Below are positions 37,615 to 64,000 of a stretch of 64,000 nt of DNA, piece by piece. The position numbers and the translations under genes are program-made. The stretch comes from Amoebidium appalachense (lineage: Eukaryota > Ichthyosporea). The DNA lies in NCBI GenBank assembly GCA_963693365.1, contig CAVNZM010000004.1, positions 10,230,001 through 10,294,000 of the forward strand, read 5' to 3'. The notes under the pieces are model-generated. The model did no database searches, was not told the DNA's origin, and saw nothing but the letters and a program-made list of their open reading frames with translations. Numbering within the stretch: position 1 is the first letter of the stretch; each line of letters begins with the position of its first letter.

Positions 37615-38218
37615 TAACTCGGACTATCGGTTTGGTTTTTTTCAAGCCCAAAGCAATGGGTGATACCATATTTCCGGCTGACATCCAGGGGCATAGCTTT
37701 CCGTTCGAAGACGTTAAAGTTCCGCCCTAGTAAGCGTGTTACTACCCTGCGGCGTGGGTCAAATCTCATATTTTCCCCTCTGATTGCGAATTCTGCGGCC
37801 TTCGGGACTTAATTCTTTTCAGCTGGTGTAGTATGTTAGCCAGGGAAGTATCGACTTAGGTAGCGACGGGGGAGCTTCCCAGAAGCCCGTCTCCTGAGTT
37901 CCTATCTATATTTTTCTTGCTTCTGCCTACTGCTGCAACTTTAACCCCCGGCCTTTCCCACTGCCCTTGCCTGCATAAGCAACCCTGCTCGTCTCTGATC
38001 ATAGACGGGTGACCTACCCATGTTTAAGTGAAACAGTATCTGAGTTGGGTTTCGTTAACGAGGTGAATAGGTCGAAACTCGGGTACTGTGGATGACGTGG
38101 GCCCCCCCTGAGGATGGGCTCTGCTTATTATGCATACTCTTTATGTATGGCTTGCATTCTGCATCGTGTTATCCGTTTGTTCTTATGTACTTCGTACTTT
38201 ATGACGCATTCAAACCCA
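37615..38218 (+). mobile_element. Interspersed repeat, copy B, near-identical to copy A
   Basis: Colinear with 390-990 over about 600 bp, with only scattered substitutions and a few small indels; the conserved blocks TATTTTCCCCTCTGA, TTAGCCAGGGAAGTATCGAC and GGTCGAAACTCGGGTACTG are all present. It is followed by a degenerate CT/C-rich tract and then CnAn at 38389-38431. The high similarity implies recent spread or gene conversion. The copy lies upstream of the first recognised VPS50 exon. Confidence 0.75.
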
Positions 38219-39283
38219 CTCCCCCACTCCTCTTCTTTCTCTATCCTCCCTCCCTCCCTCACTCTCACTCACTCACTCTCTCTCTCTCCCCCTATCCCCC
38301 TCTTTCTCTCTCTCCACCCCTCCCCCCCCCCCTCCCCCCCCCTTCTCCCCGCCCATCCCTCTCTATCCCCCCTCCCCCTCCTCCTCTTCCCCCCCCCCCC
38401 CCCCCCCAAAAAAAAAAAAAAAAAAAAAAAATCTACCACCTACCCACCTACCCAACCCTACACTCTTCTCCATCTAACTACTGGCGTCCGGCTTTTTCAA
38501 AGGCTCCCACGTCCAAACTTCCTCATGAGTGTTGGGTTGCACACAGTTTGTATCATCGTGTTGCAGTATGTCTCTAAGCATTTTAACTTATTGAAATAAT
38601 CCTGCCCCCTCCCCCCCCCCCCCCCCCCCTCCCCCCCTTCCCCCCCACCCAGCGGCATCACTTCAAGGCCACATGTCTCGTTGTTGTTTTTTTTTCTTCG
38701 CCCACGATTGACATACAGTCGCACAATCTTCAAACTCTTGCTTGGGGGTGTCTTGGGTCTTCGCGACCTTGGATATGCGACTCGTCTGTGATAAACCACT
38801 GTTTCTCTTTAACTCCCTCCATCTGGTTATTCCCCCCCCTATCCCCCCCCCCCCCCAAAAAAAAAACAAAAAACAAAAAAAAACAAAAAAAAACTCTCTC
38901 TCTGTCCTTCCTTCCTCCCCCCCCCCCCCCCCCCCCCTCTCTGTCCTTCCTCCCTCCCTCCCTCCCCCCTCCTCCGTCCCTCCCTCCGCTCCCCCCTCCC
39001 CCCCCCCCCCCCCCATCCCCCCCTCCATCCCTCCCTCACACTGTCCCCCCTCTCCCCCCCCGGCGGTGCTGCTGTGCTGCCGTCCTCCTTGCTCCCATAC
39101 AGGCAAACACACACACGTCCTTAACACCCGCCCCTGTCCCCCCCCCCCCCCCCCAAAAAAAAAAAAAAAAAAAAAAACCTGCACACGTACATACACACCC
39201 AGATGTTCACACTCCCAACAAAACACAGAAATACACACACTCAGACTACACAAAGACATACACACACACACAAACACAAACGT

Positions 39284-39412
<129 letters not shown>

Positions 39413-39421
39413 ACCCAACAG

Positions 39422-58629
<19,208 letters not shown>

Positions 58630-59262
58630 GCCCTCTGCTAAAAATGGAAACCATCATAGAGTATTGTGCCAAATTTATCTGGATGAGCAATAAGTAATGT
58701 AATGTGAACGGGTTTTGTCGATGGTAAATGATGACAAACAAATTTGGATGCTTGAATGAAGTGTTTATTTTTCTTTTGCTTCCTCTTTCTTTCTGTGGCC
58801 CCTGCCGTAGGGTAATAGAGGCGTGTCTCCTAGTCATGAGGATTTCTTTTTTGCTGTGGATGTTTTATGGTGCACGACACCTCCTCGTTAGTTTTTGAAT
58901 CGCATGGTTCTCTTCTTCCGATTAACTGTTGTTTGGTTTGATGCAAACGGTTGCGTAATGAACCATTGAGATTTATTAGCCAACAGGTGCAACCAAGACG
59001 CATATGCACGAATGTCGGGTGTGCCATACGGTAATTCTGGTAGCATGTTACTTGGCCTATATTATGAATGAATGTATAAAGTACGACTCAGTAAAGTTGA
59101 ATGGAGTCGTCAACTTGTAAATCCCCTCCCTCCACATATTTCGTGCATAGATAACACCGCGTATCCAGAGATGTACTTTTGTGCCCGTGCATGAAAGTGG
59201 CCTACCTAAGCACGAACACACGAATGCACAGAGGCACAGTTTGAACGTGCATTTGTCTAAGG

Positions 59263-59301
<39 letters not shown>

Positions 59302-60451
59302 AAGACATCACACGGTCCCACCAGGACGCACATGCACATGGGAAGGTTAACCAATACACGTGTGGCACGGCCTGTGTATGTTTGCGCATCACGGTGTGTG
59401 TGTGGGGAGGGGAGGTTCGATACAGTACACATTGTGAGAACTTCTCGGGTGGATGATGGGGAGGAAGGGACGGGGAGGGGAGGGGGAAGGTGTCATCTAC
59501 CCATGGTTAACGGCAAGACTTAGAAGTTGAGTTTTACATTTGTTTATTAGTTTGTTGTTGTTCGTTTCCTTTTCCCTTTTCCTTTCTTCCTTTCTTTCTT
59601 TCCTTTCCGTTTCCGTGTGCACAGATATCTTAGATCTGTGTACACATCGAGCCATTTGGCCCGCGCACATGTAATGTTGTTTGCGTTAATGTCTAAATAA
59701 GTCATCCAATCAGATTTCGTTATATTTTCCCAAATATAGTAGCCTACATTCCTCCTTCATTCTACTCGATTCCTTTCCCATTCCATTCCGTTCTATCCTC
59801 ATTCCTTTTCCTTCTTTTCCCACGACCCCAGCTATTAGGAAAACTTTTATTTAGACGTGTTATGTTAAAAACATGTATAAATATATGATGTGAACTAATA
59901 GATACATAAGTGGTTTCATTTTGTTAAATGTTTCCGTACTTTCATTAGAAGATTACTTTCATTCGAAGATTGCGTTTTATCTTCTATGTGTCGACAGGCA
60001 TTTCGATCGATTTATTTTACCCTCATAGTTTTCGTCTTTCTGATTGGATAAAAGAGTTTTCGTTCTTTTAATTGGCTTATCGATTTCACATTCCCCAGTA
60101 TAAAACGAACTTCATCTTGAAATAAACATCAAACAGTTGAAAACATATTTCATATGGTCCCAGAAATCGTTCCACCTCTCCGGTTGTGTTTCTCCCGTGT
60201 GTCTGTGTGTTGTGTATATCATAACACCCATCTTTGCTCTCTGCTTCTCCGTTAAACCCACACAAAATAACAGAAGGGGGAAGGCGGGGTGGGGGATAGG
60301 GGGGGGTGGGGGGTGGGGGGAGTTCTGAGCATATGTCGTTCATGAATTTCACTGCATTTATTTCATCTTGTGCGCTCTTCCAGAGCGCTCTACCAGATTC
60401 AATACCATTTTTCTTAACCACCTCCATAAGGCAGAAAGGGGGAAAGACGAG

Positions 60452-60483
<32 letters not shown>

Positions 60484-60849
60484 AGGGAAAAAATCAAAAG
60501 GCTTCTGCACAAATGCTACAGGCATATATGGATCATTCTAGATATCTGGAGTTACTAACCTTTTGCATGCAATATTACTAGCTCACATGCATAATATCTT
60601 TACCTCGAAATTTCACATACATGTGGCCCAGGATTTTCACAAATTTCTCTTGCCAGCATTGCTAACCTGCACCACCGTTTCACCGTCATTTCCCTCACTT
60701 TCCCTCTCCCTCACTTTAAACCCCAGCGTCCTACGGACCCACCTCGACTGCCTAATCCACCACTTTTTCGACGTGGGGGCTGCCATTCTCACTTTCCACG
60801 ATTTGGGGATAACCTTGGGCACGCAAGGAAGAAGAACATTATAGGGAAG
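58630..60849. other. Intergenic region between convergent VPS50 and Ca2+ ATPase
   Basis: AT-richer than the introns. It holds (CA)n at 59264-59298, a CTTT/CCTTT stretch at 59566-59615 and poly(A) at 60453-60481. No protein-like frame was seen. AATAAA occurs at 60120-60125 on the + strand and, on the - strand, at about 60357-60362, either of which could serve the flanking genes. Confidence 0.5.
60042..60125 (+). promoter_or_regulatory. TATA/CCAAT-like cluster
   Basis: Two ATTGG (inverted CCAAT) motifs at about 60042 and 60071, TATAAAAC at about 60100, then AATAAA at 60120. The spacing resembles a core promoter or the U3/R part of a solo LTR. No gene follows on the + strand. Confidence 0.2.
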
Positions 60850-61286
60850 TTCAAGTGAGGCAAAAAAGAAACACCAAGCCCACTGACTGACAGATAGGGG
60901 GGTTACATTTACTGCCATCCCCCCAAACTGAACTAGGATAACCTGCACTGCAAATTAGATAATCATGTCCCCACCGAGATATTTGTTGGATAGAATTCCC
61001 TTGGAAAACGTTGATTTCCCCCTTGAGCTTCCTTGCATTGCCAGTCTCGTTAAAGAACTGGCACAGGGCAAATGTGTTGAAAGCAATGGTGTAGTGGTCG
61101 GGTTGCTTCTGGCCCTTTCCATTAGATATATTGAAAAACACGTGACCGTAGAAGGTGAGAGTCTAGTAAACACGAGAACTATCTGGAATGTTGCGTAGCC
61201 CAACATGAAGAGCCACATGCGCCGTGAGATGAGGGACTTGTTGCGGCCGTAGGGTTTGCGCTGTAGGATGGCGTCCGTGGGTTTCT
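60850..61286 (-). CDS. PMCA exon: M7 to M10 region, disrupted
   Basis: ATEKPTDAILQ and RKPYGRNKSLISRRMW, then WLFMLGYATFQIVLVFT (M7). After frame changes: DHYTIAFNTFALCQFFNE, GILSNKYLGGDMII, an in-frame TAA, and VILVQFGGMAVNVTPLS with SVSQWAWCFFF. Alignment length to human PMCA around the stop is identical, so TAA replaces one residue. Confidence 0.75.
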
Positions 61287-61641
61287 CTGTTATGGGGGGG
61301 AAATTGCACATGTAAGTACGACATGCTTACGGGTGTTGTTCTCAAAACTAAAGAAAGTTTAGGGGAGTGAAGGCCCGACAGAGGGAGGGGGGGCGGTGGG
61401 GCGGGGGAAAATGGGGAGGGGGGGGAGGGGGGGAGGGAGAGAGCGGGGTGGGGGGAGGGGGGGGGGGGGGGGGGGGCACAATTGAAAAGGGGGGAGGGAG
61501 GGGGGGGGAGGTAGAGGGGGTACCACAGTTGAAAAAGGTGTTTTTTTTAAAATTTTTTATTTTGTTGGGGAGGGGGGGGGGGAGGGGGGGGGGGGGGGGG
61601 AGGGATGGGGGGGGGATGGGGTTGGGTGTGGGAATAATTAC

Positions 61642-62145
61642 CGGTAGCTAGAGCAAGAGAGGCGAGGGTGTCCATAACGAGGTTGATCCACAGTAGCTGG
61701 GTGGCAGTCAGGGGGGACTTGCGGATGATGCAGGCAGACACAAAGGCCAAAACCAGGGCCACTATGTTCACTGTCAGTTGGAACTGAACAAATTTCGCAA
61801 CTGAATCGTACACGTTACGACCCCATTTAACAGCAGCCACGATAGAGTTAAAATTGTCGTCCATTAGAATAATATCCGATGCATTCTTTGCTACCGCGGT
61901 TCCTTGAATACCCATTGCAAATCCTACATCGGCACGTTTGAGCGCAGGTGCATCGTTCGTCCCATCACCTGTTACAGCAACGACCTGAGGGTTGATTTTG
62001 TTGTTTACCATGCCGGATACGAGGGTGTATTTGTCGGTGGGGGAAGGACCGTGCAAGTCACACGCAGGCTGGGCCAAATGCGATCCATCTCGTCCTGTTT
62101 GATCTTGCCGTTGGAATCGAGAACCATGCGCCGGAACTCGGGCCC
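61642..62145 (-). CDS. PMCA exon: P-domain hinge and M5-M6
   Basis: Starts [17 protein letters not shown] and continues [57 protein letters not shown] (M5) and [18 protein letters not shown] (M6). The conserved GDGTNDAP hinge and the M6 N...D Ca2+ ligands are intact. Between RIWPSLRV and SPTDK the frame moves twice by +1 (extra bases near 62058 and 62044). The donor ACCG|GTAATT is good and in phase with the next block (ATEKPTD). Confidence 0.85.
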
Positions 62146-62657
62146 CTGTGGGGGGGTTGCATATGGGGTTAAGAAGGGTAGTGGTATTGAAAGGAGAAAG
62201 GATGAATTCAAGGGGAGGTGGGTGGGTTTTGCGGGTTATCTTTTTTCTTTTCTATTTTGAGGGGGGAGGGGGAGGGGGGGAGGAGGGGAGGGGGGGGGGG
62301 GGGGGGGGGGGGGCATATCGAACATCTGTGAACGAAAAACAATGGTCGGAGTTTCTCGATAATTTTTTATGATTATCACCATAGTTGCATGGTACCCGTG
62401 TATATGCGTAATCTTTACTCAAAATCGGTTAAAAAGTTTCAAATGAAAAAAAAAACAAACAAAGAAAAACAACAACACACGACTACTCTGATTGCTTTAA
62501 CTCAAACCCAGCAAAAGATATCCCACTCTTTTTGCTTTATTTCATTTTTTTTTTCTTTCTTTCTTTTCTTTTCTTTCTTTCTTTTTTTTCTTTCCTTTTT
62601 TTTTTTTTTTTTTTTTTTTTTTGTTTGGGGGGGGGGGGGGGGGGGGGATGTCCCAGC

Positions 62658-62663
62658 ACTTGC
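62658..62663 (-). other. GC 5' splice site (GAG|GCAAGT), minus strand
   Basis: After GACCTGGTGCGCGAG on the - strand comes GCAAGT. It joins phase 0 to GGGCCCGAG at 62145, giving DLVRE-GPEFRRM, consistent with PMCA. Confidence 0.7.
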
Positions 62664-62945
62664 CTCGCGCACCAGGTCCTCATCCGAGGTTAAGATCCCA
62701 CACTTCCTGGCAATGGCTCGTGCCGTGGTGACGTTATCCCCCGTGACCATGCGCTCAGTGATCCCGGCCTGCTTGCACAGTTGGATAGCCCCAGGTACCT
62801 CCGGACACAACGGATCCTCGAAACCAAATAGGGCAATGAGAGTTAGATCTTTTTGCACCTCCTCTGTTGTTCCATTCCGCTGCTGACGGGACGTTGGGAT
62901 CCAACAGGCTGAACTCATTGTAGGCAAGGCACAGCGTGCGAAGGC
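62664..62945 (-). CDS. PMCA exon: end of N-domain into P-domain
   Basis: [17 protein letters not shown], then after a frame change near 62864-62873 [37 protein letters not shown] and [18 protein letters not shown]. This matches the LRTICVAYRDF ... GIEDPVRPEVPEAI ... TGDN order of PMCA. It ends with a GC donor (GAG|GCAAGT at 62663-62658). Confidence 0.8.
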
Positions 62946-62998
62946 CTGTGGGTGGTTGGGTGGGTGGTGTGGCAGGTGTGTGTGTGTGTGTGTGTGTG

Positions 62999-63036
<38 letters not shown>

Positions 63037-63333
63037 TGTGCGCGCGCGTGTGTGCGTGTGCTTGTGTGTTTGTGTGTGTGCGCGCGTGTGCGTGTGTTTG
63101 TGTTTGTGTTTCTCAATTGGTGTGTGTGTGTGTGGTTGGGTGGGTGGGTGGTGGTGGTGGTGGTGGTGGTGGTGTGTGGGTGGGTGGGTGGGGGGGTTAG
63201 TGGGCGCTTACTGTACCAAAAAGTGTGCACAAATTTTTCTTGGAGGTAAGAATGTGCTTTTATTGTGTTTTTTTTTTTGTTTTTTTTTTTTTTTTTTTTT
63301 TGTGGGGGGGGGGGGGGGGGGGGATGAGGGAGG

Positions 63334-63364
<31 letters not shown>

Positions 63365-63416
63365 AGTGGGCGATTACCGTACCAAAAAGGTTGAGAAAGA
63401 ATTTCTTGGAGGTAAG

Positions 63417-63419
<3 letters not shown>

Positions 63420-63497
<78 letters not shown>

Positions 63498-63500
63498 GAG

Positions 63501-63577
<77 letters not shown>
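63420..63577. repeat. (GA)n then (GT)n compound microsatellite
   Basis: (GA)n 63420-63494 then (GT)n 63503-63577, then T9G13. On the - strand this is (CA)n(TC)n inside a PMCA intron. AGTGGGCG(C/A)TTACCGTACCAAA-like pieces recur at about 63200, 63365 and 63620, showing local duplication. Confidence 0.85.
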
Positions 63578-63580
<3 letters not shown>

Positions 63581-63790
63581 TTTTTTGGGGGGGGGGGAGG
63601 GGGAGGGGGGGGGTTGGTGGGCGGTACCAAAAAAATGTGCCCAAAACTTATTCTGAAGCTATGGTTGCATGAGCAGAAACGTGAATAAATATTCTCGTTA
63701 TTTTTGTGTGCTTTTGCTTTCTCCCCTCTTCTGATTTATTTGCGTGTGTTTGTGGGCGGGGGAGGGGGAGAAGGTGGGGAGCGAGAGTAC

Positions 63791-63950
63791 CTAGTCTCTT
63801 GTGCGCAGGACTCGATTAGGGAGAGGATGTATGATCGTGTGACGTCATCCAGGGGCCGCACGGTGCCATCCCTGGCCACAATGTTGCTGCAGCGCTCAAG
63901 AATGATCTCACTGGCAGCCTTGACGTCAAGGCGGTGCCCGGCACTGCCAT
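63791..63950 (-). CDS. PMCA exon: N-domain KGASE-type motif
   Basis: DVKAASEIILERCSNIVARD and TRSYILSLIESCAQE match the KGASEI...IE region of PMCA pumps; the usual KGASE reads KAASE. The right boundary is uncertain because of a 37-bp tandem duplication at 63934-64000. Confidence 0.65.
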
Positions 63951-64000
63951 CTGATTGGTGGAAAAGTCAGGTGCCCGGCACTGCCATCTGATTGGTGGAA
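63934..64000. repeat. 37-bp tandem duplication at window edge
   Basis: GTGCCCGGCACTGCCATCTG followed by ATTGGTGGAA occurs at 63934 and again at 63971. The period of 37 is not a multiple of three, so it would shift the PMCA frame if exonic. Confidence 0.9.

Larger units (their letters stand above)
60850..64000 (-). pseudogene. Plasma-membrane-type Ca2+ ATPase (PMCA), 3' half, frame-disrupted
   Basis: Four exon blocks on the - strand: 63791-63950, 62664-62945, 61642-62145 and 60850-61286. They run from the nucleotide-binding domain (AASEIILERC) through [19 protein letters not shown] and [19 protein letters not shown] to the last membrane helices (ILVQFGGMAVNVTPLS). The order and spacing match P2B (PMCA) pumps, which export Ca2+ with ATP. 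The DKTGT phosphorylation site lies to the right, outside the window. The frame is broken near 62868, 62058, 62044, 61136 and 60998, and TAA at 60955-60957 is in frame. The splice phase between the first two blocks also fails. Either this is a young pseudogene or the assembly is poor here; the three + strand genes show no such errors. Confidence 0.75.

Overview
This window is a piece of an intron-rich eukaryotic nuclear genome. It holds about 60 short exons (30-411 nt) with GT/AG or occasional GC/AG boundaries. They are separated by introns full of long homopolymers (C, G, A, T), (CA)n/(TG)n microsatellites and minisatellites. The proteins are generic eukaryotic housekeeping families, so the organism cannot be named from the sequence. 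An early-branching holozoan, an alga or another protist would all fit, and nothing here is vertebrate-specific. Most long open frames are low-complexity artefacts (poly-Pro, poly-Gly, His-Thr or Cys-Val runs read through repeats). The real genes were found by joining exons in phase and recognising the joined proteins. All comparisons to known proteins are from memory; no database was searched. Layout: (1) 1-11732, + strand: the C-terminal 15 exons of a Ski2/SKIV2L-type RNA helicase (arch and DSHCT domains), entering from the left edge. (2) 11733-14019: intergenic, with interleaved inverted repeats near 12.7-12.9 kb. (3) 14020-29262, + strand: a complete 19-exon gene of about 1011 residues. It encodes a putative zinc metalloproteinase resembling yeast YIL108W, with a full HEIGHAFGLPH zinc site and four tandem copies of an uncharacterised C-terminal module. 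(4) 29263-39421: gene-poor, with a degenerate ~1-kb tandem array and a 37-bp minisatellite at 30.5-33 kb, and a near-identical second copy at 37.6-38.2 kb of an interspersed element also seen at 0.4-1.0 kb. (5) 39422-58629, + strand: VPS50/syndetin (EARP complex subunit), about 28 exons, nearly complete except for its first coding exon. (6) 58630-60849: intergenic. (7) 60850-64000, - strand, convergent with VPS50: the 3' half of a plasma-membrane-type Ca2+ ATPase whose reading frame is broken by several 1-2-base shifts and one in-frame stop, although its splice sites are still recognisable. The genes do not form a pathway: RNA decay, proteolysis, endosomal recycling and calcium export are simply neighbours. 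The most notable points are the multi-module metalloproteinase, the disrupted Ca2+ pump beside three intact genes, (CA)n directly abutting 3' splice sites and (TG)n at donors, a consistent CnAn polarity of compound homopolymers that matches the tail of the interspersed element, and GC-AG introns confirmed by reading-frame closure.
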